Source: Thiobacillus denitrificans ATCC 25259 (GTDB lineage: Bacteria > Pseudomonadota > Gammaproteobacteria > Burkholderiales > Thiobacillaceae). From it: 64,000 bases of DNA. The position numbers were made by a program, and so were the translations under genes. The notes beneath the pieces are model-generated. The model saw nothing but the letters and a program-made list of their open reading frames with translations. It searched no databases and was not told the origin of the DNA. The number at the start of each line of letters is the position of its first letter. Position 1 is the first letter of the stretch. This document shows positions 47,294-56,907 of this stretch, piece by piece. The stretch spans positions 496,001 to 560,000 of the forward strand of contig NC_007404.1 of assembly GCF_000012745.1 (NCBI RefSeq). The letters run 5' to 3'.

Positions 47294-47362
47294 ATGATTC
47301 GTGCCGATACGTTCTTTTTTAGCCGCTTTTATCCCACGCCGCTGGCGGTCGGGAGGCGCTGA
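47294..47362 (+). CDS. Phe/Tyr leader peptide of the aroG attenuator
   Basis: A 22-codon frame reads MIRADTFFFSRFYPTPLAVG plus RR and stop. It has three consecutive Phe codons, a fourth Phe and a Tyr within seven codons, the hallmark of aromatic amino acid leaders such as pheL. It ends 22 bases before an intrinsic terminator that precedes DAHP synthase. The codons PLAV (CCGCTGGCGGT, 47339-47349) repeat the 3' arm of the terminator and can pair with its 5' arm. A TAGACT -10-like box at 47281 would place the mRNA start almost at the ATG, so the leader may be translated leaderless. Confidence 0.8.
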   Translation: MIRADTFFFSRFYPTPLAVGRR

Positions 47363-47384
47363 AGCGAACAGCACGGCCTTCACG

Positions 47385-47412
47385 AAACCGCCAGCCCGCT
47401 GGCGGTTTTTTT
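47385..47412 (+). terminator. Attenuator terminator upstream of DAHP synthase
   Basis: AAACCGCCAGC and GCTGGCGGTTT pair as a 10-11 bp stem and run into seven T. The 5' arm can instead pair with 47339-47349 inside the leader peptide frame, forming an antiterminator. The stem lies 46 bases before the aroG ATG and is also strong enough to act alone. Confidence 0.9.
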
Positions 47413-47457
47413 GTCTGCCGAGCCGCCGCGGGTAATCAAAACGAACGGAGCCTGAAC

Positions 47458-48534
47458 ATGTCTGCCACCCGAACCGACGACACCCGCATCGAGCAAAGCG
47501 GCGAACTGCTTGCGCCGATGCAGATCATGCGCGAGCTGCGCGCGAGCGAGGCCGTCCATGCGCACGTCGCGCGCGCGCGCGGCGCGATCCACGACGTCCT
47601 GCGTGGCGCCGACGACCGCATGTTCGTCGTCGTCGGCCCCTGCTCGATCCACGACCCCGAGGCCGCGCTCGACTACGCGCGCAAGCTCAAGCCCCTCGCT
47701 GACGAGCTCGCGCACGAACTCATCGTCGTGATGCGGGTGTATTTCGAGAAGCCGCGCACGACCGTCGGCTGGAAAGGGCTCATCAACGATCCCCATCTCG
47801 ACGAGAGCTTCGACATCAACGAGGGCCTGCGGCTCGCGCGAAAATTGTTGCTGGAGATCAACGAAATCGGACTGCCCTGTGCGACCGAATTCCTCGACCT
47901 GATCTCGCCGCAGTACATCGCCGACCTCGTGAGCTGGGGTGCGATCGGTGCGCGCACGACCGAGTCGCAGTCGCATCGCCAGCTCGCGTCGGGGCTGTCG
48001 TGTCCCGTCGGCTTCAAGAACGGCACCGACGGCAGTCTGCGGATCGCGGTCGACGCGATCAAGGCCGCGGCGGCGCGCCACCATTTCATCTCGGTCACCA
48101 AGTCGGGCCACGTCGGCGTCTTCAGCACCTCGGGCAACGAGGACGCCCACGTCATCCTGCGCGGCGGCAAGGCGCCGAACTACGACGCGGCGAGCGTCAA
48201 TCTCGCGAGCGGCGAGCTGGCGGCGGCGGGTCTCAGACAGCAACTGATGATCGATTTCTCGCACGCCAATTCGAGCAAGCAGTACCAGCGCCAGATCGAA
48301 GTCGCCGCCGACGTCGCCGCTCAAATCGCGGGCGGCGACACCCGCATCATCGGGGCGATGGTCGAGAGCCACCTCAATCCGGGCCGTCAGGACCTCGTCC
48401 CGGGGCAGTCGCTCGAGTATGCGAAGTCGATCACCGACGCGTGCATCGGGTGGGAGGACACGATTCCCCTGCTGCGCACGCTCGCCGACGCGGTGAAAAA
48501 ACGCCGGCTGGCCGCGCCGGCGGATGAGGAATGA
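47458..48534 (+). CDS. aroG: 3-deoxy-7-phosphoheptulonate (DAHP) synthase, class I
   Basis: A 358-residue class I DAHP synthase that condenses PEP and erythrose 4-phosphate, the first step to Phe, Tyr and Trp. It shows VVGPCSIHDPEAALDYARKL, RVYFEKPRTTVGWKGLINDP, GARTTESQSHRQLASGL and DFSHANSSKQ, all active-site blocks. Isozyme type (Phe- or Tyr-inhibited) cannot be settled from sequence by eye, but the upstream leader peptide senses Phe and perhaps Tyr. GGAG precedes the ATG. The 4.5S RNA promoter lies just after its stop. Confidence 0.93.
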   Translation: MSATRTDDTRIEQSGELLAPMQIMRELRASEAVHAHVARARGAIHDVLRGADDRMFVVVGPCSIHDPEAALDYARKLKPLADELAHELIVVMRVYFEKPRTTVGWKGLINDPHLDESFDINEGLRLARKLLLEINEIGLPCATEFLDLISPQYIADLVSWGAIGARTTESQSHRQLASGLSCPVGFKNGTDGSLRIAVDAIKAAAARHHFISVTKSGHVGVFSTSGNEDAHVILRGGKAPNYDAASVNLASGELAAAGLRQQLMIDFSHANSSKQYQRQIEVAADVAAQIAGGDTRIIGAMVESHLNPGRQDLVPGQSLEYAKSITDACIGWEDTIPLLRTLADAVKKRRLAAPADEE

Positions 48535-48560
48535 GCGCGCTTACGGGGTAAAATGCGCGT

Positions 48561-48655
48561 GGCGGGCCTCCCCGCATGGCTAAGTCGTGAATCGGGTCAG
48601 GTCCGGAAGGAAGCAGCCACAGCGATCCATGCCAGTGCCGGGGTTCTGGCTCGCC
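48561..48655 (+). ncRNA. ffs: 4.5S signal recognition particle RNA
   Basis: The universally conserved apical loop GGTCAGGTCCGGAAGGAAGC is present at 48595-48614, with the matching side CAGCC and the distal GTGCCGGGG segment. The ends GGCGGGCC and GGCTCGCC pair to close a roughly 95-base hairpin, the usual size of bacterial small SRP RNA. TAAAAT at 48549-48554 places a -10 box seven bases before the 5' end. It binds Ffh and targets membrane proteins to SecYEG. The ffs-dnaX order is common in proteobacteria. Confidence 0.96.
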
Positions 48656-48762
48656 ATTCCTGGCCGCATTCGGGCGGATACTGCGTTGTCGCGCCTTGCC
48701 GTACTGATCTGTACTGTCTGCGGCGCGCCGCCTTGCCTCCGCCCGAATGCGGCCAGGAATGG
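48654..48762. repeat. Perfect 25-bp inverted repeat element after ffs
   Basis: Positions 48654-48678 and 48738-48762 are exact reverse complements, separated by 59 bases. The left arm begins on the last two bases of the SRP RNA. The spacer holds GTAC-flanked and GCGGCGCGCCGC sub-palindromes and two near-identical CGCCTTGCC repeats. There is no T-run, so it is not a standard terminator, and no open frame is plausible. It resembles a miniature inverted-repeat or REP-like element; it may also process or protect the SRP RNA 3' end. Confidence 0.8.
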
Positions 48763-48783
48763 CCATAGCCACCGACATCACCC

Positions 48784-50529
48784 ATGACTGACCTCTTCGG
48801 CGAATCCGCTTCCCCCGCAATGGCGCTGGCGCGCAAATGGCGGCCGCGCGCGTTTGCCGATCTGCGCGGCCAGGAGCATGTCGTGCAGGCGCTGTCGAAC
48901 GCGCTGACCCAGGGGCGACTGCATCACGCCTACCTGCTCACCGGCACGCGCGGCGTCGGCAAGACCACGCTGGCGCGGATTCTCGCCAAGTGCCTGAATT
49001 GCGAAAGCGGCGTGAGTGCGACGCCTTGCGGGACCTGCTCGGCGTGCACCCAGATCGACGCGGGACGCTTCGTCGACCTGCTCGAGCTCGACGCGGCGTC
49101 GAACACCGGCGTCGACAACATGCGCGAGGTGCTCGACAACGCGCAATACGCGCCGACCGTCGGCCGCTACAAGGTCTACATCATCGACGAAGTGCACATG
49201 CTCTCGAAGCCGGCCTTCAACTCGATGCTGAAGACGCTTGAAGAACCGCCCGCGCACGTCAAGTTCATCCTCGCGACGACCGATCCGCAGAAGATTCCGG
49301 TGACGGTGCTGTCGCGCTGCCTGCAGTTCAACCTCAAGCCGATGACGCCCGCGCTCGTGGCCGGGCACCTCGGTGACGTGCTCGCCCAGGAGCGCGTCGA
49401 CGCGGAACCTGCCGCGCTGAACCTGCTCGCGCGCGCGGCCGCCGGCAGCATGCGCGACGCGCTCTCGCTGACCGACCAGGCGATCGCCTACGGCGGCGGC
49501 AGGATCGAGGCGGCAGCGGTCGAGGCGATGCTCGGCACCGTGCGTCGCGATTATCTGTTCGACCTGCTCGACGCGCTGGCGGCGGGTGACGGCGACGCGC
49601 TCATGACGCAGGCGCGCCTGCTCGCCGAACGCGGCATCGCGTTCGACGCGACGCTGCAGGACCTTGGCAACCTGCTGACCCAACTGGCGCTCGTGCTGCA
49701 CGCGCCGGGCGCCGTCGAGGACGGCGCGGACGCCGAGCGGACACGCGCGGCCGCCGAAAAGCTCGACGCCGAAACGGTTCAGCTCTATTACCAGATCGCG
49801 CTGAACGGCCGCCGCGACCTGCCTTACGCGCCCGACGAGTTTTCCGGGTTCTGCATGACGCTGCTGCGCATGCTGGCCTTCGCGCCGGCGACCGATCCCA
49901 CGCCGCGCAGCCCGGGGGGCGGACGCGCCCCTGTCGCCTCGGCGGACTCGACGCCGGCCGCTGCCCCCCTCGCCGCACCTGCGCCGGCCCGCGTCCCGGC
50001 CGCAGCGCCAGCGCCTTTGCAGCAACCGGAAGCCGCCCGCCAGGTGGCCTCCGCTGAGCCGCTCGCAGCCGAGGACGCCGACTCCCCTCGCGCTGCTGCG
50101 GCTCCGCCGGACGCGCCGTTCGTCGCCGCCGAGCCGGCACCCGCTGCGCAATGGGACTGGCTCGCCGTCGTCGCGGGGCTCCGGCTCGGGGGCATGGCCA
50201 AGATGCTCGCCGACCATTGCGAACTCGTCGCGCAGACAGGCGACTCGGTCACGCTGCGGGTCGGCGAAGCGCACAAGCATCTGCTCGACCGCGCCTATCA
50301 GGACCGGCTCACTGGCGCGCTGCGCGAGAAGTACGGGCCGGCGCTCCAGATCACCTTCGAGGTCGGCAGCGCGGCAGATCAGACGCCGCAACAGGTGCGC
50401 ACGCGGATCAAGGAAGCGCGCCAGGCCGAAGCCATCGCCGCGATCGAGGCGGACCCGTTCGTGCGCGAACTGGTCGAGCAGTTCGGCGGCCAGGTCGAGG
50501 CTTCAACCATCCAGCCGCTGGCGCCCTGA
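48784..50529 (+). CDS. dnaX: DNA polymerase III subunits gamma and tau
   Basis: A 581-residue clamp-loader ATPase. Domain order: AAA+ with Walker A GTRGVGKTTLAR, zinc-binding CLNCESGVSATPCGTCSAC, Walker B YIIDEVHML, sensor 1 ATTDPQKIPVTVLSRCLQF; clamp-loader helices; an alanine/proline-rich linker (about 375-450); and a C-terminal tau domain that would contact the polymerase and DnaB. I saw no A-rich slippery site, so a separate gamma product by the E. coli mechanism is not evident. It heads the dnaX-ybaB-recR operon. Confidence 0.95.
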   Translation: MTDLFGESASPAMALARKWRPRAFADLRGQEHVVQALSNALTQGRLHHAYLLTGTRGVGKTTLARILAKCLNCESGVSATPCGTCSACTQIDAGRFVDLLELDAASNTGVDNMREVLDNAQYAPTVGRYKVYIIDEVHMLSKPAFNSMLKTLEEPPAHVKFILATTDPQKIPVTVLSRCLQFNLKPMTPALVAGHLGDVLAQERVDAEPAALNLLARAAAGSMRDALSLTDQAIAYGGGRIEAAAVEAMLGTVRRDYLFDLLDALAAGDGDALMTQARLLAERGIAFDATLQDLGNLLTQLALVLHAPGAVEDGADAERTRAAAEKLDAETVQLYYQIALNGRRDLPYAPDEFSGFCMTLLRMLAFAPATDPTPRSPGGGRAPVASADSTPAAAPLAAPAPARVPAAAPAPLQQPEAARQVASAEPLAAEDADSPRAAAAPPDAPFVAAEPAPAAQWDWLAVVAGLRLGGMAKMLADHCELVAQTGDSVTLRVGEAHKHLLDRAYQDRLTGALREKYGPALQITFEVGSAADQTPQQVRTRIKEARQAEAIAAIEADPFVRELVEQFGGQVEASTIQPLAP

Positions 50530-50601
50530 GCCGGCAGGCCTCAGCGCGCGGGCGAGCACGCGATCAACATTGACCCGACTCGGGACATCAGGAGAAACAG
50601 C

Positions 50602-50928
50602 ATGATCAAGGGCGGCATCGGCAACATGATGAAGCAGGTGCAACAGATGCAGGAGAACATGGCCAAGATGCAGGCCAAGCTCGCCGAGATCGAAATCGAG
50701 GGGCAGAGCGGCGCCGGCATGGTCAAGGTCACGATGACCTGCAAATACGACGTGCGTCGCGTCGCGATCGACCCGAGCCTGATGTCCGACGACAAGGAAA
50801 TGCTCGAGGACCTCGTCGCGGCGGCCGTCAACGACGCCGTACGCAAGGTCGAGACGACCGTGCAGGAAAAGATGGCCGGCGTCACCGCCGGCCTGCCGAT
50901 TCCACCCGGGATGAAGCTGCCTTTCTGA
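50602..50928 (+). CDS. ybaB: Nucleoid-associated protein YbaB/EbfC
   Basis: A 108-residue DNA-binding protein with an N-terminal glutamine- and methionine-rich helix ([19 protein letters not shown]) and the core [20 protein letters not shown], followed by the [15 protein letters not shown] helix. It forms homodimer tweezers on DNA. It lies between dnaX and recR, its almost universal place. Confidence 0.95.
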   Translation: MIKGGIGNMMKQVQQMQENMAKMQAKLAEIEIEGQSGAGMVKVTMTCKYDVRRVAIDPSLMSDDKEMLEDLVAAAVNDAVRKVETTVQEKMAGVTAGLPIPPGMKLPF

Positions 50929-50944
50929 GCGGCCCGAGCGCGAG

Positions 50945-52980
<2,036 letters not shown>

Positions 52981-53006
52981 TTCGCGACAATCGAAACGGA
53001 GGCCTC

Positions 53007-53849
53007 ATGTCTGAACATGCTCTCGACGTCGGCCTGGCCGACTTTACCCAATGGGTGCTCGAGGAGTCGAAGCGCCGCCCGGTCGTCGTCGACTTCTGGG
53101 CGCCGTGGTGCGGGCCGTGCAAGTCGCTCAAGCCTGTGCTCGAGAAGCTCGCGGCCGAATATGGCGGCAAGTTCCTGCTCGCCAAGGTCAACTCCGACGA
53201 TAACCAGGAACTCGCCGCGCGCTACGGTGTGCGCGGCATCCCAAGCGTCAAGGCGTTCATCGACGGCCAGCAGGTGGACGAGTTCTCGGGCGCGCTGCCC
53301 GAGGGCGAGGTGCGCGCGTTTCTCGACCGGCTGATTCCGAGCCCCGCCGAGGCGCTGCGCGAGCAGGCCGCCGATGCCCGCGCCCGAGGCGACTCGGCGG
53401 CCGCCCTCGAGCGCCTGGCCGAGGCGTCCAGACTCGATCCTGCCCACCTCGGCGTGCGTCTCGACGCGGCAGAAAACATGCTCGACCTCGGCGAGGCGGA
53501 TGAAGCGAGCCGCCTGCTCGCCAGCGTGCCGGACGACGCCGATCCGCGTGTGGCGCAGCTGAAGGCGCGCCTGCGGTTCACCGGCGCGGCGGGCGAGGAC
53601 GAGAACGCGCTGCGGGCGCGCCTGGCGGCGAACGAGAATGACCACGGCGCACGGCTCCAGCTCGCCAACCTGCTCGTCGCCGCGGGTCAATACGAAGCGG
53701 GCATGGACGCGTTGCTCGAAATCGTGCGCCGCGACCGCAGTTTCGAGGACGATGTCGGCCGCAAGACGCTGCTTTCGGTGTTCAACCTGCTTGGCCCGGG
53801 CGAACTGGTGAGCCGCTACCGTCGCCTGCTGGCAAGCGCGCTCAATTGA
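53007..53849 (+). CDS. ybbN: Thioredoxin-TPR co-chaperone YbbN (CnoX)
   Basis: A 280-residue protein: an N-terminal thioredoxin domain with the redox motif FWAPWCGPCKSLKP and cis-Pro loop GIPSVKAF, then TPR-like helical repeats. Unlike E. coli YbbN, which has SxxC, this has the intact WCGPC, so it may be redox-active, as in CnoX forms of other bacteria. It protects proteins from chlorine stress and hands them to GroEL. GGAGG precedes the ATG. Confidence 0.92.
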   Translation: MSEHALDVGLADFTQWVLEESKRRPVVVDFWAPWCGPCKSLKPVLEKLAAEYGGKFLLAKVNSDDNQELAARYGVRGIPSVKAFIDGQQVDEFSGALPEGEVRAFLDRLIPSPAEALREQAADARARGDSAAALERLAEASRLDPAHLGVRLDAAENMLDLGEADEASRLLASVPDDADPRVAQLKARLRFTGAAGEDENALRARLAANENDHGARLQLANLLVAAGQYEAGMDALLEIVRRDRSFEDDVGRKTLLSVFNLLGPGELVSRYRRLLASALN

Positions 53850-53931
53850 GGCGAAGAGGTAGGGCTCGGGCGATGCGCGGCCGGGAGGCCACGAAATCAA
53901 CAGGGCCTGGGCCTCACCGGCCCTGAATCCC

Positions 53932-53959
53932 GACCCCTGACCCCTGACCCGCGACCCCT
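53932..53959. repeat. Tandem heptamer repeat GACCCCT
   Basis: Four copies of a seven-base unit (GACCCCT, GACCCCT, GACCCGC, GACCCCT) sit in the gap between ybbN and greB and touch the greB stop codon. A hairpin without T-run (CAGGGCC with GGCCCTG, 53901-53925) lies before it. Confidence 0.7.
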
Positions 53960-54521
53960 ACTCCAGCGCGACGTAGCGCACCTCGATGATCTCGACCTCG
54001 CGACGCCCGTCGGGCGTCTGCACCACGACGGTGTCGCCCTCGCGCGCCTTCAGCAGTGCGCGCGCCATCGGCGACATCCAGGCGATGCGCCCGCGGCTCG
54101 CGTCGGCTTCGTCGAGGCCGACGATCGCGTAGGTGGATTCGCTGCCGTCCGCGTCGGCGACGGTGACGGTCGCGCCGAAAAACACCTGGTCGGTCGCCGC
54201 GCGCGTCGCCGGGTCGACGACCTCGGCGTGCTCGAGCCGCTTGGACAGGAAGCGGATGCGGCGGTCGACTTCGCGCAGACGCTTCTTGCCATAGATGTAG
54301 TCGCCGTTTTCCGAGCGATCGCCGTTGCTTGCCGCCCACGAGATCGTTTCGACGAGCTTGGGGCGCTCGACCTTCCACAGCTGATTGAATTCGGCGTCGA
54401 GCCGCGCGTAGCCGGCCGGCGTCATATAGTTCTTGGCGCCAGCCGGCAGGGCCGGTGCGGCGATCTCGGCGCCGTCGTCCGCGTCGTCGGCGTCGGTTTC
54501 CTTGACGAAAGCTTTGTTCAT
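53958..54521 (-). CDS. greB: Transcription elongation factor GreB
   Basis: A 187-residue cleavage factor that rescues backtracked RNA polymerase. The tip of the coiled coil NGDRSENGDYIYGKKRLREV, with acidic residues, is the GreB form, and the C-terminal FKBP-like domain ends in IIEVRYVALE. About 30 acidic residues precede the usual start, longer than E. coli GreB. The ATG at 54521 overlaps the stop of the DUF2905 gene by four bases. Confidence 0.94.
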   Translation of the reverse strand: MNKAFVKETDADDADDGAEIAAPALPAGAKNYMTPAGYARLDAEFNQLWKVERPKLVETISWAASNGDRSENGDYIYGKKRLREVDRRIRFLSKRLEHAEVVDPATRAATDQVFFGATVTVADADGSESTYAIVGLDEADASRGRIAWMSPMARALLKAREGDTVVVQTPDGRREVEIIEVRYVALE

Positions 54522-54718
54522 CGGCCCAGTAGGTAAGCAAGCAGGGAGAGCAGCAGCGACGAGAGAATGACGCTGGTGAAGGGGAAGTAGAATGTCCGGC
54601 GGCCGCGCGCGATGCGCACGTCTCCCGGCAGCCGGCCGAAGCCGAGCCGAGTGAGCCAGGGGGTGAGCAGTCCGAGCACCAGCAGGGCTGCAAGCAGCGT
54701 AAGCAACCACTTCAACAT
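54518..54718 (-). CDS. DUF2905 small membrane protein
   Basis: A 66-residue protein with two hydrophobic helices and the DUF2905 core LTRLGFGRLPGDVRI followed by FYFPFTSVILSSLLLSLL. Function is unknown. It overlaps greB by four bases, so the two are probably cotranscribed, and it is divergent from tcdA with 16 bases between starts. Confidence 0.88.
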   Translation of the reverse strand: MLKWLLTLLAALLVLGLLTPWLTRLGFGRLPGDVRIARGRRTFYFPFTSVILSSLLLSLLAYLLGR

Positions 54719-54734
54719 GAGGAGATTTTAGTCG

Positions 54735-55538
54735 ATGGACGCGCCCCAGTTCGAACGCACCCGGATATTGCTCGATCCAGCCGAGCAGGCTCGGCTCGCG
54801 CGCGCACACGTCCTCGTCGCGGGGCTCGGCGGCGTCGGCTCGTATTGCGCGGAGGCGCTTGCCCGCGCCGGGGTGGGGCGGCTGACCCTCGTCGACCACG
54901 ACGTCGTCGCCGCGTCGAATATCAACCGCCAGCTTCCCGCGCTGCTGTCGACGGTCGGGCAGGCCAAGGTCGACGTCATGGCCGCGCGCATCCGCGACAT
55001 CAATCCGGCGTGCGAAGTCGTCGTCGTGCGCGAATTCCTGATCCCCGAGACCGTCGCCGAGCGCGTCCCGGCCGACGTCGACTTCGTCGTCGACTGCATC
55101 GACTCGCTCAACTGCAAGGTCGCGCTCGTCGCGAGCAGCGTCGAACGCGGGCTCAACGTCGCTTCGAGCATGGGCGCGGGGAACAAGCTCGACCCGAGCC
55201 GCATCCGGCTGGCTGACATTTCGAAAACCAGCATGTGCGCGCTCGCCGCGGTCATGCGCAAGCGGTTGCGCAAACGCGGCATCGCGAAAGGCGTGCTGAC
55301 CATTTTTTCGGACGAACCCGGGCGCGCGCCGCTGCCGCCGCAGCCGGTCGAGGGGCGCGGTCGCGCGCGCGCGGTCAACGGCACGATCAGCTACATGCCG
55401 CCCTTGTTCGGCCTCATGCTGGCGGGGGCAGTCGTTCGGAAGATGATCGCTGGCGGGTCGGCAGCCACGGAAGCCCCGGCGGTCGCCCCGCCGCCGCAAA
55501 ACCCGGGCGAAAAAAACGCCGGCGCGGCCGGCGTCTGA
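54735..55538 (+). CDS. tcdA: tRNA threonylcarbamoyladenosine dehydratase
   Basis: A 267-residue E1-like ATP-dependent enzyme that cyclises t6A37 to ct6A in tRNA. It has the nucleotide loop VAGLGGVGSYCAEALARAGV, the acidic DHDVV, NINRQLPAL and VVDCIDSLNCKVALV. Homologue of E. coli TcdA/CsdL. The last codons encode AGAAGV and contain the terminator of the opposite PEP-CTERM gene. Confidence 0.93.
   Translation: MDAPQFERTRILLDPAEQARLARAHVLVAGLGGVGSYCAEALARAGVGRLTLVDHDVVAASNINRQLPALLSTVGQAKVDVMAARIRDINPACEVVVVREFLIPETVAERVPADVDFVVDCIDSLNCKVALVASSVERGLNVASSMGAGNKLDPSRIRLADISKTSMCALAAVMRKRLRKRGIAKGVLTIFSDEPGRAPLPPQPVEGRGRARAVNGTISYMPPLFGLMLAGAVVRKMIAGGSAATEAPAVAPPPQNPGEKNAGAAGV
55510..55534 (-). 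terminator. Terminator of the fourth PEP-CTERM gene, inside the tcdA end
   Basis: Reading the minus strand, ACGCCGGC and GCCGGCGT pair around three bases and run into T residues, 22 bases past the PEP-CTERM stop. The stem lies within the last nine codons of tcdA on the other strand. Confidence 0.85.
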
Positions 55539-55555
55539 GCGGACAGGGAATCCGC

Positions 55556-56101
55556 TCAGGCGGGGTCGGCCTTGCCTGCGGCGCGTACGCGTAGAACCAC
55601 GAGGCCGAGCGCGGCGAGCAGCATGGCCCAGGTTTCGGGCTCGGGAACCGCGAGCGTCGCGGCGCCGATGATGTAGGACCCGGCAGGAAGGCCGAACAGC
55701 CCGCTGCCTATGGCCTCGCCCTCGATCTGCAGCGTGTAGTTGCCGACGCCGAAATAGGTGCCGGTTGGCAGCATCAGGAGGTCTCCCCCCGAGACCGGGG
55801 TGAAGGTCACGTAGGGCGTGCTGCTTGCGCCTTTGAAGATGATCGCGCTGAGCCCCGTGATGTCGGTGATGTTGCCCAGAGAAAGATCGAAGACGCCGGA
55901 ACCGGCGTAAAGCCCGCCGGTGATGTCAAAGCTGAGGGCGTGATCGATCGTGCCCGCGTCGGCGACCGCGAAGAGCTCGCCGTAGAGTTCGCCGCCGTCG
56001 AAGGCGCCGAGATAGTGTGTGTCGACTAGTTGCAGCGTGACCGCCTGGGCGCTGCTCGCCAGGGCTAGACCGGCCAGAAGACCGAGTGTGCGCAGTGTCA
56101 T
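55556..56101 (-). CDS. PEP-CTERM sorting domain protein, fourth
   Basis: A 181-residue exported protein. The signal peptide is short (TLRTLGLLAGLALASSAQA), followed by a beta-rich domain with HALSFDITGGLYAGSGVFD, a FxDxA-like pattern common in exosortase substrates, and the sorting signal VPEPETWAMLLAALGLVVLR with RVRA tail. No domain of known function. GGAGGAG precedes the ATG. A strong -24/-12 promoter lies about 50 bases upstream, so expression should need RpoN and an activator. Confidence 0.87.
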   Translation of the reverse strand: MTLRTLGLLAGLALASSAQAVTLQLVDTHYLGAFDGGELYGELFAVADAGTIDHALSFDITGGLYAGSGVFDLSLGNITDITGLSAIIFKGASSTPYVTFTPVSGGDLLMLPTGTYFGVGNYTLQIEGEAIGSGLFGLPAGSYIIGAATLAVPEPETWAMLLAALGLVVLRVRAAGKADPA

Positions 56102-56152
56102 GAATACTCCTCCAAACAGGATCGGGGTTTATGTTTGTTATGGAGGCCGGAA

Positions 56153-56169
56153 AAGCAAGAACGGTGCCG
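56153..56169 (-). promoter_or_regulatory. Strong sigma-54 promoter of the fourth PEP-CTERM gene
   Basis: On the minus strand CGGCACCGTTCTTGCTT carries GGCAC at -24 and TTGCT at -12, with exactly 10 bases between GG and GC. Only the first base and the C before N4 differ from TGGCACG-N4-TTGCW. The start would be near 56143, 42 bases before the ATG. Confidence 0.8.
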
Positions 56170-56343
56170 CCCCGGAGACGTGTTGATTCGTCAGCGCATT
56201 CGCCCTCGGCGAGTGCGGGGATGTAAAGAAGTCCGACGCCCATATCAGACAATTCCGACTTGACGCCCCGGGGGGCGCGCTCCGAGCATTCGTGCGGAGC
56301 CGACCTCTATCCGCCGCCGGGCGTATTGCTCGAGGGCGCCCGA

Positions 56344-56907
56344 TCAGGACGGATCGGGGGCCGCGTCGTCGAGCAGGCCCGTCGGCAGGCCGTCGACGCT
56401 GACCTGGTTTTTCTCCCGCCAGTACTCGACAAGGCCGACCGGCCCTTTCTTTTCGACCCAGCGCGCAAGGGTTTCGCGCTCGCCGAGGTAGCGGTAGCGC
56501 GGCACCGCGTAGCCGCACGAGGTCTGCACCGAGTCGATGTCGAGCACGATGATTTGCCGCTCGCCGGGCAGGTCGGCGAAGTGGTGACGAAGCGCGGCCC
56601 ACTCTGCGTCCTGGCGACGCACGACGCGGCCGCGGCCGTAGGCGCGCAGGATCAGCGGATCGGCGTCGAAGCTGCACCACATCATCGTGAGTCGGCCGTC
56701 GTGCCTGAGGTGGGCCGCGGTTTCGTTGCCGCTGCCGGTGAGATCGAGGTAGGCGACGCGCACGTCGGACAGCACGCGCACGCTGTCCATGCCCTTGGGC
56801 GAGAGGTTGAGGCGGCCATCGGCCGTGCCGCTCGCAGTGAAAAAGACCTTCTGGGCGGCGATGAAGGCGCGGTGTCGGGCCTCGAGTGCGGGATAGAAAC
56901 GTGCCAT
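56344..56907 (-). CDS. Pyridoxamine 5'-phosphate oxidase-family protein
   Basis: A 187-residue FMN-binding split-barrel protein. The first 130 residues follow the PNPOx-like pattern (VFFTASGTADGRLNLSPKG; VAYLDLTGSGNETAAHL; LTMMWCSFDADPLILRAYG). It does not resemble PdxH itself. Possible roles include flavin- or F420-type reduction. It starts at the LON-domain gene stop, sharing one base with it. Confidence 0.85.
   Translation of the reverse strand: MARFYPALEARHRAFIAAQKVFFTASGTADGRLNLSPKGMDSVRVLSDVRVAYLDLTGSGNETAAHLRHDGRLTMMWCSFDADPLILRAYGRGRVVRRQDAEWAALRHHFADLPGERQIIVLDIDSVQTSCGYAVPRYRYLGERETLARWVEKKGPVGLVEYWREKNQVSVDGLPTGLLDDAAPDPS

Noticed and set aside
48587-48787. Short open frames across the SRP RNA and inverted repeat
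   Set aside because: They overlap the conserved RNA and a palindrome and have no protein features.
48784-50529. Programmed frameshift site in dnaX
   Set aside because: No A-rich heptamer or similar slippery sequence was found; only the full-length product is supported.
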